Shown: positions 26,820 through 36,735, numbered from the stretch's first letter. The stretch: 64,000 bases of DNA from an uncultured Alphaproteobacteria bacterium (GCA_902614395.1 CACMKW010000005.1:34949-98948), one strand, 5' to 3'. Translations and numbers: made by a program. The notes: a model not told the origin generated them from the letters alone.

Positions 26820-28067
26820 GTGCAAAATAATTATTTTTATAAATGGATAGATAGTAAAAAAGATGATGAGATAAATAGTTTTAAAGAATGTATTGATTCA
26901 TATATTTATTTTAAAAAAGATGCTTTTCACAAAACAAAAAAATTAATTGTAAAAAATCCAGAATTTAATGCTCCAAAATTATTAAAAATAGTTTTATTGC
27001 TTTTCTCTAGAGATATACAAAAAATTTCATTAGCTAGTGAAACTTTAAAATCAATTTCTACCGATAAAGTGAATAATTATTTTCACCAATATTTAGAGAT
27101 AGTAAATCTCTGGATTAAAAATGATTTAAAAAACTTATTAAAAAAATTAGAATTAATTATAAAAGATAATCCCAAAGATATTTTTGCAATCAGATTATTT
27201 CATTTTAATAATATTTTCTTAGGTATTGATGGTAAATTTTTAGATAAACACGAAGAAATACTCAGTAAGTGGTCAAAAAATGATCAACATTACAATTTAC
27301 TGCTAGGAATGACTAGTTATGCTTATGAAGAAAATAATTTAATCGATAAAGCTAAATTTCTAGCCTTAAATTCACTTGAAAAATCAACTAATGATTTATG
27401 GAGTTGGCACGCTCTTTTACATGTACATGATAATGAAAATAACAACTCAATTAATACAAATGATAAATTTAATAAGATTGATTGGTCAATTTATGGGCCA
27501 ATTAAAAGACATATATGGTGGCATCAATCATTAATATTATTTTATAATCAAGAATATGAGGAAAGCTTAAAATTATTTGATAAATATTTCTCGTCTTCAG
27601 AAATTTTTTATTTAGATTTTTGCAATGCTTGTTCTTTTTTATTAAGACTCCATTACAAGAGGATAGATGTTAAAGACAGAATGGATAAATTAAAAGATTA
27701 TGCTGAATATTTTAAAAATCAACACATACTTCCTTTTATAGATTATCATCTTATTTTTTATTATTCATACTATAATGATCTAGATTATTTTCTGCAACTT
27801 GAAGAAAGAATGGAAAAAAAATATTTAGAAAATTCTTTTAAAGAAAATTATATTAATTTCTTAAAACCAATTATTCTTAGTATGAAAAAAAATGAACTAT
27901 TAGATAAAAATATAATTAAATCACAATTTAAATATCTTGGGGGTAGTTTTGCTCAAAGAGAACTTATTTTTTTAAGTTTAATCCAAAATACAAAATATGA
28001 AAAAAATAAACTTAATTTAATATCAGAATATTATAATTATAAATCAGTTTCAAAATTATATGTATAA
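26820..28067 (+). CDS. TTC38-like tetratricopeptide protein
   Basis: 415-residue helical protein resembling the TTC38 family. The central block LEKSTNDLWSWHALLHVHD followed by KRHIWWHQSLILFYNQEYEESLKLFDKYF matches the family's recurrent pattern (aspartate-Trp-Ala/Ser-His, then H-x-WWH-x-A/S-L). GTG start; the first residues MQNNYFYKW have no signal. Overlaps the next ORF by 8 bp, so translation is coupled. Bacterial members have no defined activity; the conserved His/Trp residues hint at a binding or catalytic pocket. Confidence 0.65.
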   Translation: MQNNYFYKWIDSKKDDEINSFKECIDSYIYFKKDAFHKTKKLIVKNPEFNAPKLLKIVLLLFSRDIQKISLASETLKSISTDKVNNYFHQYLEIVNLWIKNDLKNLLKKLELIIKDNPKDIFAIRLFHFNNIFLGIDGKFLDKHEEILSKWSKNDQHYNLLLGMTSYAYEENNLIDKAKFLALNSLEKSTNDLWSWHALLHVHDNENNNSINTNDKFNKIDWSIYGPIKRHIWWHQSLILFYNQEYEESLKLFDKYFSSSEIFYLDFCNACSFLLRLHYKRIDVKDRMDKLKDYAEYFKNQHILPFIDYHLIFYYSYYNDLDYFLQLEERMEKKYLENSFKENYINFLKPIILSMKKNELLDKNIIKSQFKYLGGSFAQRELIFLSLIQNTKYEKNKLNLISEYYNYKSVSKLYV

Positions 28068-29874
28068 CTCTAAATTATTAGAAGAAAAATTTATAAAAAA
28101 ATCAAATAATAATTTTACTTTATTAAAAGATAATCTTTTTTTTCGAAATATAACTTTTCAAAATTTTCAAATATTAAAATTGATATCATTCTTGGTAAGA
28201 GACAAAAATTGGAATAACTATGATCCTAAAATTATAAATTATGAAGAGAATTTTGATACATCCTTGGAATATATATTCGATTTAGAATATGGTATAAAAG
28301 AAATTCTTAAAACAAGAAATACTATATTATTTTCTGAAAATTCTATAACTTTGTCTTCTGAAGGAGAATTTTTAACTGATTTTTGGACTAATAGAATAGG
28401 TTTTAATTTATTAATTCCATTACAAAATCATGTTGGTTCAAACATCATTGTTACAAGAGAGACTAATGTAAAAGAGGAAAAAAAATTTCCAGAATTTATA
28501 AAACCTGACCAACCATTTTTTAAATTTAAAAACCTTGCTTATACTTTAGATGATAGTTTGTTGGTTAATATTAATTTTGAAGGTATTTTATTTGAAATGG
28601 AGGATCAAAGAAACTGGGGTGATGCTTCTTACAAAATATATAGTGGCTCTTTATTAGATCCTTTTCCATACGTTGAAAAGAAGGGGGGTAATTTCTCTCA
28701 AACCGTTAAAATAGATGTGGAAAATAAAAAACAAAGATCATTTCCATCTAAGAATATCATAAAAATTGATGATACTGTCTCTTATAAATTTCCTAAAATT
28801 GGTATAAAAATTGATTCTCCAATACTTCCAGATGATAATTTAATAGATAATTTTGATTATTATTACTATCTTATTGATTTTACTGAAGATTTTAAAAGTG
28901 TAGCTTCAAAATCTTTAAACAAGGTGTTTCTTGTAGCCTTGGTTGACCATATTAATGATCCTGAAAAAGAGTTAACTAAGATTCATAATTTTATAACTGA
29001 AAATACTATTAACTTAGATAAAATTTTAATTTGTCCAAAAATATATTTGAATAGTTTTCAACCTGCTGGTGAATGGCCTAAAGTTCCAGAATTAAATTTA
29101 TACTATAAAATTGCGAAAAAGATGTTTTCTGATAGTAAAATTGTTTCAGGAATGGTCACTAATTTTACAGAATTAAATAGAAAGAGACCAAAAATGTTTT
29201 ATGACTTGGTTAGTTTTTCCTTCACTCCAATTGTGCATGATTCTAGTGATTTTGGTGTGTTGAATACACCTGAAACTATACCTTATATCCTTAAAACTCT
29301 AAAAAATTTTTCTAATAGCTCAGATGTTCATATTGGCCCAATTTCTATTGGAATGCATTTCAATCCTTATGGTGAAAGTCTTGTAGATAATAAAAAGAAG
29401 ATAAGATTAGAAATGGCTGATAGCGATCCAAGACATGATCAATTATTTTCACTGACTTGGACACTGGCAATTTTTATTCAATCAATAAATAAAGAGTCAA
29501 AATTTTTTACTTTTAATTCAATTTATGGGCATCATGGAATATTAAATAAAGATAATACCAAAAGACCATTGTATTATTTAAATAATTTTCTTATTTCATT
29601 ATCAAATTCAAAAATTTTTAAATTTAATTCAATTAATGAAGTGTATGGATTAAAAATTTTATTAAATGATAAAAAATATTATTTATTTGTAAATTCTTCA
29701 AAACAAAAAAAGGAAATTGATATTTCTGAGATAAATTTTAGTTATCAATATAAGCTTAATTTAAAAAATTTTACTGATATTTTTAAGAATGATTTCTCTT
29801 TTTTTAATTTTAAAAAAGATATAAATCCATATACGTTTGAGCCATTAGAAATTAAATTTATAGAAGATAAATGA
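28060..29874 (+). CDS. D-apionate-lactonase-like protein (ApnL family, tentative)
   Basis: 604-residue cytosolic protein. The segment FEMEDQRNWGDASYKIYSGS, together with HVGSNIIVTRE, FSPIVHDSSDF-like SFTPIVHDSSDFG and the late ADSDPRHDQLFSLTW, is a pattern I associate with the ApnL family of bacterial apiose/apionate catabolism (TIM-barrel-like). The assignment rests on remembered motifs and is strengthened by the 4-bp-overlapping downstream gene resembling D-apiose dehydrogenase. If wrong, it is an uncharacterised sugar-related hydrolase-like protein. No catalytic residues are proven. Confidence 0.5.
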   Translation: MYNSKLLEEKFIKKSNNNFTLLKDNLFFRNITFQNFQILKLISFLVRDKNWNNYDPKIINYEENFDTSLEYIFDLEYGIKEILKTRNTILFSENSITLSSEGEFLTDFWTNRIGFNLLIPLQNHVGSNIIVTRETNVKEEKKFPEFIKPDQPFFKFKNLAYTLDDSLLVNINFEGILFEMEDQRNWGDASYKIYSGSLLDPFPYVEKKGGNFSQTVKIDVENKKQRSFPSKNIIKIDDTVSYKFPKIGIKIDSPILPDDNLIDNFDYYYYLIDFTEDFKSVASKSLNKVFLVALVDHINDPEKELTKIHNFITENTINLDKILICPKIYLNSFQPAGEWPKVPELNLYYKIAKKMFSDSKIVSGMVTNFTELNRKRPKMFYDLVSFSFTPIVHDSSDFGVLNTPETIPYILKTLKNFSNSSDVHIGPISIGMHFNPYGESLVDNKKKIRLEMADSDPRHDQLFSLTWTLAIFIQSINKESKFFTFNSIYGHHGILNKDNTKRPLYYLNNFLISLSNSKIFKFNSINEVYGLKILLNDKKYYLFVNSSKQKKEIDISEINFSYQYKLNLKNFTDIFKNDFSFFNFKKDINPYTFEPLEIKFIEDK

Positions 29875-30893
29875 AAAAATTAAAAGGAGCATTAATCGGT
29901 TGTGGTTTCTTTGCAGAAAATCATATTTTAGCTTGGAAAGAATTAAGAAGTATAGAAATAATATGTGTTTGTGATTTAGATATAAAAAAAGCTAATAAAT
30001 TTAAATCTAAATTTAATATTTTACACTCTTATTCATCAATAGATTTAATGTTAAAAAAACATAAAATTGACTTTGTTGATGTTGTAACAACAATGGAGAC
30101 ACACTTAGATATTTGTAAAATTTTATCTAAATATAGAATTCCAACTTCTGTACAAAAGCCATTTGCTGAAAATTTATTAAATGCGAAAAAAATTGTTTCT
30201 TTATATAAAAAAAACAAAACTCCACTTATGGTTCATGAAAATTTTAGATGGCAAAGTCCTCTATTAAAATTAAAAGAAATTATAAATAAAGAGAAATTAA
30301 CTAAACCACATTATGCCAAGATATCTTTTAGACATGCAAATCCTGTTGGATATACCAATCAAACATATTTATACGATTTAAAAGAGTATTTAACCTTAGA
30401 CGTAGGAATTCATTTATTTGATTTAAGTAGATTTTTTATGGGAGAAGCTAAAAGTATTTATACCGTAAATCAAAATACGAATAATAAATTTAAAGGTGAA
30501 ACCGATTTTATATCACTTATACGAAATAAAAATAAAAGTATTACTATTGTTGATGCTTCTATTTCTTCAATAAAAAAACCTGATAGATTTGCTCAAACAT
30601 TAGTTAATTTAGAATTCTCTAATGGCTCAATAGATTTAGACTATAATTATAAAATTACATTACACAAAAATAAAAAGAAGAAGATTTATGATGGAAAACC
30701 AAAGAAATATAATTGGATTTCAAAACCTTGGGATCAAATTCAAGAAAGTGTAATCAATACACACAAACATTTCATTGATTCATTGATTAATAGAGTTGAA
30801 CATGACACTAGTGGTGAAGATAACATAAAGAGTTTATCATTAGTCTTCAATTCATACAAATCTGATAAATTAAGAAAAGAAATTAAAATTTAA
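29871..30893 (+). CDS. Gfo/Idh/MocA oxidoreductase, D-apiose dehydrogenase-like
   Basis: NAD(P)-dependent Rossmann dehydrogenase: LKGALIGCGFFAENH at the N-terminus, VQKPFAENL (QKP, 95-97, replacing the usual EKP), HENFRWQ and DVGIHLFDLSRFFMG with the catalytic-type His. The opening GALIGCGFFA...W and MVHENFRWQ are close to what I recall of ApsD, which oxidises D-apiose to D-apionolactone. Coupled by a 4-bp overlap to the lactonase-like gene, which would hydrolyse that product. Family certain; substrate tentative. Confidence 0.8.
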   Translation: MKKLKGALIGCGFFAENHILAWKELRSIEIICVCDLDIKKANKFKSKFNILHSYSSIDLMLKKHKIDFVDVVTTMETHLDICKILSKYRIPTSVQKPFAENLLNAKKIVSLYKKNKTPLMVHENFRWQSPLLKLKEIINKEKLTKPHYAKISFRHANPVGYTNQTYLYDLKEYLTLDVGIHLFDLSRFFMGEAKSIYTVNQNTNNKFKGETDFISLIRNKNKSITIVDASISSIKKPDRFAQTLVNLEFSNGSIDLDYNYKITLHKNKKKKIYDGKPKKYNWISKPWDQIQESVINTHKHFIDSLINRVEHDTSGEDNIKSLSLVFNSYKSDKLRKEIKI

Positions 30894-30907
30894 TTTTTAT
30901 TTAAAGT

Positions 30908-33520
30908 TTAAATTATAAATTTTGATATTTCATCTCTTATTAATTTACTTAACAGACTGTAACCAAGTACATTCATGTGTAATGGATCTTCTGAATAAAA
31001 TTTTTCAAATCCAGCATCAAGCATAGGAGAGCAAAGATCAATATAACGCCATTGACTAAAATTCTCAATTTTGTTTTTAATCCGTTCATTTGCATCAAGA
31101 ATTGTATTTAAATAATTATTTCTGAATACACTTGGTTTAATGGATACAAAAAAACATAATGTATGAGGTAATTTTTCATTAACCTCAGAAGCAAATAATA
31201 TAAATTCATTTTCTAAATCTTCAGCACTCATTCCACTACCTATATCATTATCTCCAGCATAAAAAATCATCTTATCAGGGTTATTAGGGACTACTATTCT
31301 GTTAAAATATGTACGGCATGATACTAATGTGGAACCTCCAAATCCTAAATTTAATAAACTATCAAATGACAAATCGGTTTTTGCATTTTCCCAATCTTTA
31401 AAAGTTGAGCTTCCAAATAAGACTATTTTGTTATTTTTATATTGATCTGAATGTAATTTAATTTCTAATTCTCTTACATCTGCTTCAAATTCTTCTTCAA
31501 TAGGGCTAACTAAATTTATGTTACTTACTACATCCTCATTATTAATTTTATTTTTTGATGCTGATTTTGCTAATTCAATTGCTTCTTCAACATAAGATCT
31601 AAATGTTTTTCTATATTTAGATAGGAAATTCTCTAACTCTTTTTTATTTTGCATATCATTTACAAAATCTTTTATTTTGATTGGTTTTTTAATAACTGCA
31701 GAATAAATAGTATCAGAAATTGAATAATCAAAATTGGCTAATGCTATTGGAACAAGTAGTGGTTCAGGTTTTAATTGGTCTGCTAATAAAAATGCCCCTG
31801 GTTTTAATGGACCTGGAGAATTTGGAGTCAAATTATCTTCAGTTTCAGATGTCCCCTCTGGCGCAATAACTAAAGGTCTATTTTGATCAAAAATATTTTG
31901 AGTTTCAATAAATAATTTACTTTTTCTTTTCTTTTTTTGTTCTTGAGTTTCATTTAAATAGTCTGACTCAGGTGTATGAACGAAAATATAATCTAAATTC
32001 TCATAATAATTATATCTCCAAAATTCTGTATTTCTAGAATATCGAGCAATTCTTTGACCACCATCACCATATTTTGGAAATAAAATTTTTGCACTAATAA
32101 AATGACTATCTATACTAAATTGATGCCCATTAGCTAAACCATTTTCTTCAATACTTGCCAAATGATTATAAAAAAATATGTTTGTAGGCTCGTCTGGTAA
32201 ATTCTCTATACCTTTAATAACATAAGGTACTTGATCAAATGCTTTTATAAAATCTGAATTTGTTAATTTTTGTAAAGCTTGTTTATTTATTGTATCATAC
32301 GAAGTTGCTACTCTGTTGTATATTTTATTTAGTTGTTTGAAAAATCTATTTTTTCTTTCTATACCACTCAATGTATCAATCATTAAACTAGCTATAGATT
32401 TTTCATCATCGTTACCTGTAATTATTAAATCATAAATTGTATCGAATGCTAAAGAATGAGTTAAATGATTTTCTAATAAGTGAGGTATTGTATAAAGTTT
32501 TGAATTACTAGGTATTGTGGCAGAATTATCATCTAATAAAAATTGAAAAAACTCCTTTTCATTTTTAGCTGGATACGTTGTTAAGCCTGTTGAACTTTGA
32601 ATATAACGACCTAATTGCCATAATTGTCTTTTAAAAAATTTGATTGCCAATTCTGAATTGGTTTTAATTAAATTATCAATAAACTCATTTGAAAATTTTA
32701 AAATTGTTGTATCTCTTGTTGATTTCAATGAATAAGGTGACTCAATATCATGCAAACCTGCAGATAAGGATAATGCTACTCCTGGTCTAGCTATTGATCT
32801 TGAGTTATTTTCTATCTGATCATCTTTTAAATTTGTAAAAGAAGCTTCCACTTTACCTTTTAACAAAATATTTATTCCATCTGATTTAGTGCCTTCTAGT
32901 GTTATATATTCACCAGCAGAAAATAGCCTGACGTTTGCATAGTTTATTAATTCATCTAAATCGTTATCATCAAGAAAAGCTAAAAATGCAGAATTTTTAA
33001 TTCTTTTTGTATTTACAATATCTCCACCTGTTTTAACACCATCTGCTAAAATAATATTTTTTTGTTCAATGGGTTTTTCTAAATTGCGTGATGACCAAAT
33101 TAAATTAATAGATTCAAATAATAAATAAGAATAAAAAAAACTTGCATAGTCAGGATCTATATCTTCTAATTCTTTTAATTTTTCTATTTTAAAAGAGATA
33201 TACTCTGAATTACCTTTAATAAATATATCTGACATATATCTACCTGGTGCATTTAATCCTGAAATACCAAGGGGTGATCCAGAATTTCTTAGTGTTGCTA
33301 GATTATAAAAAACATTATTATGATATTTTACGAATTCCGCTTCACCTTTCAAAAGAATAAAAATTTGATCAGCAATTCCATGCTGTTCTGCAATTTTAAT
33401 ATCTTCACTACTTTTGTGAAATTCTGCACCAGAATTGATTAAATCTTCAGTATTTTTTTTTGGAGATAAAGAAAAACCTTTATCTACTAGTATTAAAGAT
33501 ATTTTTTCACTTAAATTCAT
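30908..33520 (-). CDS. Four-domain protein: two cNMP-binding-like domains, acyltransferase-like domain, SGNH hydrolase
   Basis: 870 residues, no signal peptide or clear membrane helix. Cyclic-nucleotide-binding-like barrels at about 25-140 (IFILLKGEAEF) and 185-305 (FSAGEYITLEG...INILLKGKVEASF). A helical linker follows (320-440). A PlsC-like segment at about 445-600 has NHLASIEE (His-x4-Glu in place of His-x4-Asp) and IAPEGTSE. An SGNH/GDSL esterase lies at about 697-868, with GSST (703-706), GFGGST, GDND (756-759) and DPLH (845-848). Probably a regulated lipid acyl-transfer/ester-hydrolysis enzyme; no known name. Confidence 0.75.
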   Translation of the reverse strand: MNLSEKISLILVDKGFSLSPKKNTEDLINSGAEFHKSSEDIKIAEQHGIADQIFILLKGEAEFVKYHNNVFYNLATLRNSGSPLGISGLNAPGRYMSDIFIKGNSEYISFKIEKLKELEDIDPDYASFFYSYLLFESINLIWSSRNLEKPIEQKNIILADGVKTGGDIVNTKRIKNSAFLAFLDDNDLDELINYANVRLFSAGEYITLEGTKSDGINILLKGKVEASFTNLKDDQIENNSRSIARPGVALSLSAGLHDIESPYSLKSTRDTTILKFSNEFIDNLIKTNSELAIKFFKRQLWQLGRYIQSSTGLTTYPAKNEKEFFQFLLDDNSATIPSNSKLYTIPHLLENHLTHSLAFDTIYDLIITGNDDEKSIASLMIDTLSGIERKNRFFKQLNKIYNRVATSYDTINKQALQKLTNSDFIKAFDQVPYVIKGIENLPDEPTNIFFYNHLASIEENGLANGHQFSIDSHFISAKILFPKYGDGGQRIARYSRNTEFWRYNYYENLDYIFVHTPESDYLNETQEQKKKRKSKLFIETQNIFDQNRPLVIAPEGTSETEDNLTPNSPGPLKPGAFLLADQLKPEPLLVPIALANFDYSISDTIYSAVIKKPIKIKDFVNDMQNKKELENFLSKYRKTFRSYVEEAIELAKSASKNKINNEDVVSNINLVSPIEEEFEADVRELEIKLHSDQYKNNKIVLFGSSTFKDWENAKTDLSFDSLLNLGFGGSTLVSCRTYFNRIVVPNNPDKMIFYAGDNDIGSGMSAEDLENEFILFASEVNEKLPHTLCFFVSIKPSVFRNNYLNTILDANERIKNKIENFSQWRYIDLCSPMLDAGFEKFYSEDPLHMNVLGYSLLSKLIRDEISKFII

Positions 33521-33568
33521 TAATTATCTAGCTTAATAAATTTCCCTTTTTATTTAAAGAGAAAAATA

Positions 33569-34273
33569 TTATCTTCTTATAATAGACTTAAAAATATTAA
33601 TAAAAGATAATAGTATTATTTTTAATCTAAATATACTTACAATGGATTGGGCTAAATATGTCAATGCAGCAGCTCTTAAAACAGATTTACACTGGTACAT
33701 ATTCTCTTTAGGAACATATCTTTTAAGTATAGGTAAAGCTCTCTTAAAACTTGCATCAAATTCTACAGGAAGGGTAATCAAATGGATTAACACATTTGTA
33801 GATAAACATCCCATTATTATTATTGCAGCAATAAGAGTGATAAATGGACTTTTAGTAAAAGCAAATATTGATGGTAATCCTATAATTAATAAAAATGATC
33901 CAATTCTTTGAAAGATCATTGTTTTCTCAATTAATGATTGTCTAAGGATAAGTGGCTTATATTTTTCTTTATCTTGAATTGCATGACCAATTTCATGAGC
34001 AACAACGGCAATGCTTGTTATACTTTTTTTATCAAGTTTATCTGTAGCAATATGTATTTTTTTTTCTTTAGGATTGTAATGATCTAATTGCTGAATAGAA
34101 TTAATTGATACATTGGTAATTTCTTCTTCTTCAAGTATTTTTTTTCCAAGCTCTCTTCCAGTGAAGGGCATATCTGGTAAAATTTTATTATATTTTTTTA
34201 AAATATAGTTTACCCATAAACTTGGAAGAAAGAGCAGGATAAATGGTAAAAAATAGTAAAATAATTTAATCAC
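33569..34273 (-). CDS. Membrane zinc metallopeptidase, YugP-like
   Basis: Inner-membrane metalloprotease of the YugP family. An N-terminal helix anchors it, the zinc motif HEIGH is at 93-97 (VAHEIGHAIQ), then two or three more helices, and the third ligand is likely in LPVEFDASFKRA. ITSIAVVAHEIGHA and the C-terminal LRAAALTYLAQS are typical. 234 residues. Cellular substrate unknown. Confidence 0.9.
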   Translation of the reverse strand: MIKLFYYFLPFILLFLPSLWVNYILKKYNKILPDMPFTGRELGKKILEEEEITNVSINSIQQLDHYNPKEKKIHIATDKLDKKSITSIAVVAHEIGHAIQDKEKYKPLILRQSLIEKTMIFQRIGSFLLIIGLPSIFAFTKSPFITLIAAIIIMGCLSTNVLIHLITLPVEFDASFKRALPILKRYVPKENMYQCKSVLRAAALTYLAQSIVSIFRLKIILLSFINIFKSIIRR

Positions 34274-34356
34274 CTTATAAAAATAGGAATAATATTATTA
34301 AAAATCAATTTTATTTAGACTGGTAATATCAAAAATAATTAATTAATGCTTAAAAA

Positions 34357-35547
34357 GTGAAATCTAAATTTGAAAGAATTAATAGATTGCCCCCATATAT
34401 ATTTGGGGAGATAAATACATTAAAAATGAAACTGAGATCAGCTGGTAGAGATATTATTGATTTTGGTATGGGTAACCCTGATATGCCAACACCTATTCAC
34501 ATAAGGCAGAAACTAAAAGAAGTTATAGATAAGCCTGGTGTTGGACGTTATTCAGTTTCTAAAGGTATCAATGGATTAAGAAAAGCTCAAGCAAAATATT
34601 ATAAAAAACGATTTAATGTTAATTTAAATCCATCAAGTGAAATTATAGTAACAATTGGTTCAAAAGAAGGTTTAGCTAATTTAGCACAAGCTATAACTTC
34701 AAGAGGAGATAGGATATTATGTCCTGATCCATCATATCCTGTTCATCCATATGGATTTATGATTGCCGGAGCTAAACTTACACCTTTGCAAACATTTTTT
34801 AATGGACAGTTCGATAAAAATAAATTTTTATTAAATATAGTTAATAATTTAAAAAAATATTCTTCAATAAAAGTTATTATCGTTTCTTTTCCATCAAATC
34901 CAACAGCTCAGATAGTTGATTTAGATTTTTATAAAGAATTAGTAAAAATTGCAAAAAAATATCAAGTTTTTATTCTATCCGATTTAGCTTATTCTGAAAT
35001 TTACTTTGGTAATAATCCGCCTCCATCAATATTAGAAGCTAATGGAGCAAAGAGCATAGCAGTTGAGTTTACAACCTTATCCAAAACTTATGCTATGGCT
35101 GGATGGAGAATAGGTTTTGCGGTTGGAAACAAAACTTTAATTGAAGCATTAACAAAAATTAAATCATATGTTGACTATGGCGCTTTTACACCAGTTCAAG
35201 TAGCAGCCACTGCTGCTCTAAATGGATCTCAAAAATGTGTAGAAGAAATAAGGGAGACTTATAAAAAAAGAAGAGATGTTTTAATAGAATCTTTTGAAAG
35301 GGCTGGTTGGGATAAAATTCCAGAGCCTGAGGCATCAATGTTTGTATGGGCTCCTTTACCTAAAAAATATAAAAAAATGGGTTCTATGAAGTTTGCCAAA
35401 AATTTAATGATAAACGCCGATGTTGCAGTAGCCCCTGGTTTAGCTTTTGGAAAAGGAGGGGAGGGTTTTGTACGTATTGGTTTAGTAGAAAATACTCAAA
35501 GAATAAGACAAGCAGCTAAAAATATTAAAAGATATTTTAATACTTAA
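34357..35547 (+). CDS. alaC: Class I aminotransferase, AlaC-like (alanine-forming)
   Basis: PLP-dependent aminotransferase. The N-terminus RINRLPPYIFGEIN...IDFGMGNPDMPTP is characteristic of the AlaC/YfdZ group. The PLP lysine is K243 in TLSKTYAMAGW; SDLAYSEIYF carries the Asp/Tyr cofactor contacts; FVRIGLVEN holds the substrate-carboxylate Arg. Starts with GTG. Catalyses pyruvate/glutamate transamination in the named E. coli enzyme. Convergent with the renalase-like gene (2 bp apart). Confidence 0.88.
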   Translation: MKSKFERINRLPPYIFGEINTLKMKLRSAGRDIIDFGMGNPDMPTPIHIRQKLKEVIDKPGVGRYSVSKGINGLRKAQAKYYKKRFNVNLNPSSEIIVTIGSKEGLANLAQAITSRGDRILCPDPSYPVHPYGFMIAGAKLTPLQTFFNGQFDKNKFLLNIVNNLKKYSSIKVIIVSFPSNPTAQIVDLDFYKELVKIAKKYQVFILSDLAYSEIYFGNNPPPSILEANGAKSIAVEFTTLSKTYAMAGWRIGFAVGNKTLIEALTKIKSYVDYGAFTPVQVAATAALNGSQKCVEEIRETYKKRRDVLIESFERAGWDKIPEPEASMFVWAPLPKKYKKMGSMKFAKNLMINADVAVAPGLAFGKGGEGFVRIGLVENTQRIRQAAKNIKRYFNT

Positions 35548-35549
35548 TA

Positions 35550-36527
35550 TTAAACTGATAAAATTTTAATATAATGAGATAATTTTTCACCTGAATCCCA
35601 TGCATCACTTAGACTTTTTCCTATAACCCAGTCTCCACTTAAAAATAATTTGTTATCCTTAGAATTAATCCAATTTTTTTTTGAAATACTATTATAACTG
35701 ATTTTTGTTTGCGCAAATAGCCATCTGTGTGATTTAATAAAACTTATCTCATTTTTTATACCAAATGTTTTTTCAAATATTGATTTAGCGTATTTTTCTA
35801 GATCAGATTTATCAATGTTAATATTTTTATTTGTATATTCAGAACTCATATTTAATACCCAACAATCATCAGATAATTCATTAAATTTGATATTTTGATT
35901 CATAAAGAAACTAATATCTTTGTGAAGATTTAATCCTGCTTTAATATTTATGTTGTTAATATCTTTATAACTTAACATTACAGTATGTATTGGATCATAA
36001 GATGGTTCGTTAAAAATCTGAGTAAAATCAATCAAATCTTTTGAAAGTTCTTTTGATTGTAAATACGGTATACAAATTAAAACATAATCAAAATCTTTAA
36101 ATTCTTCCTTTTCAGAAAATAGTGAGAAGAGATCATTACTATTTTTTGAAATTTTAATTATTTTTGAATTTAAATAACTTTTTACTTTAATATTATTAAA
36201 AATAGACTTTGGAATAGAATTCATTCCATTTTGACCAATAATAATTTTTTTTCTAGTTTTTTTATTTTTTAAATAATCTGTTGCAAAATCTATTTCTATT
36301 ACTTTTCCTAAGTTATATCTACTTATTACTTCATTTAATTGATTTACAGAATGATTTGCTGATAGATAATGTGCACCATGATCAAAAAAGTAATTATCAT
36401 GCTTTCTAGTAGATACTCTTCCTCCTGGTCTCCATGATTTATCAAAAATCGTAATATTATGTTCTTGAAGATTATAAGCAAGAGACAAACCAGTCATCCC
36501 AGCTCCAATTATTGCAATATTTTTCAC
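35550..36527 (-). CDS. FAD-dependent renalase-like amine oxidoreductase
   Basis: FAD/NAD(P)-binding protein: dinucleotide motif IAIIGAGMTGLSLAYNL, FAD segment FDKSWRPGGRVSTRK, and DHGAHYLSA, all typical of the renalase/YxxY-like group. The C-terminal FAD-contacting LSGDWVIGKSLSDAWDSGEKL is also conserved. Renalases oxidise isomeric dihydro-NAD(P)H; whether this protein does so is inferred. 325 residues. Confidence 0.85.
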   Translation of the reverse strand: MKNIAIIGAGMTGLSLAYNLQEHNITIFDKSWRPGGRVSTRKHDNYFFDHGAHYLSANHSVNQLNEVISRYNLGKVIEIDFATDYLKNKKTRKKIIIGQNGMNSIPKSIFNNIKVKSYLNSKIIKISKNSNDLFSLFSEKEEFKDFDYVLICIPYLQSKELSKDLIDFTQIFNEPSYDPIHTVMLSYKDINNINIKAGLNLHKDISFFMNQNIKFNELSDDCWVLNMSSEYTNKNINIDKSDLEKYAKSIFEKTFGIKNEISFIKSHRWLFAQTKISYNSISKKNWINSKDNKLFLSGDWVIGKSLSDAWDSGEKLSHYIKILSV

Positions 36528-36528
36528 A

Positions 36529-36732
36529 TTAATTAATATTAATTATTTGAAAATTTTTTTTGTCTGAAGATTTAATTTTTTTTAAACCAAATTTACTACA
36601 TAGATTTTTGTATCTCTGTTTTGCTGGTAAGTTAATTGTTTTAAAATGTATATTATCGTGACCGAACATCATTTTCTGACCATTAATTTCATATAATTTT
36701 TTATAAATACTAGATTTTCTTCTGATAACCAT
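36529..36732 (-). CDS. Small basic hypothetical protein (67 aa)
   Basis: Strongly basic, lysine-rich protein with no recognised family. It begins 3 bp after the stop of a 27-codon membrane microprotein and ends 1 bp before the start of the renalase-like gene, so all three could form one operon. No clear Shine-Dalgarno. Could be a small nucleic-acid- or ribosome-associated protein; no evidence beyond composition. Confidence 0.5.
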   Translation of the reverse strand: MVIRRKSSIYKKLYEINGQKMMFGHDNIHFKTINLPAKQRYKNLCSKFGLKKIKSSDKKNFQIININ

Positions 36733-36735
36733 AAT

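Noticed and set aside
33642-33911. 89-aa plus-strand ORF over the YugP-like gene
   Set aside because: Complement of the HEIGH-containing metallopeptidase gene; composition reflects the antisense of membrane helices.
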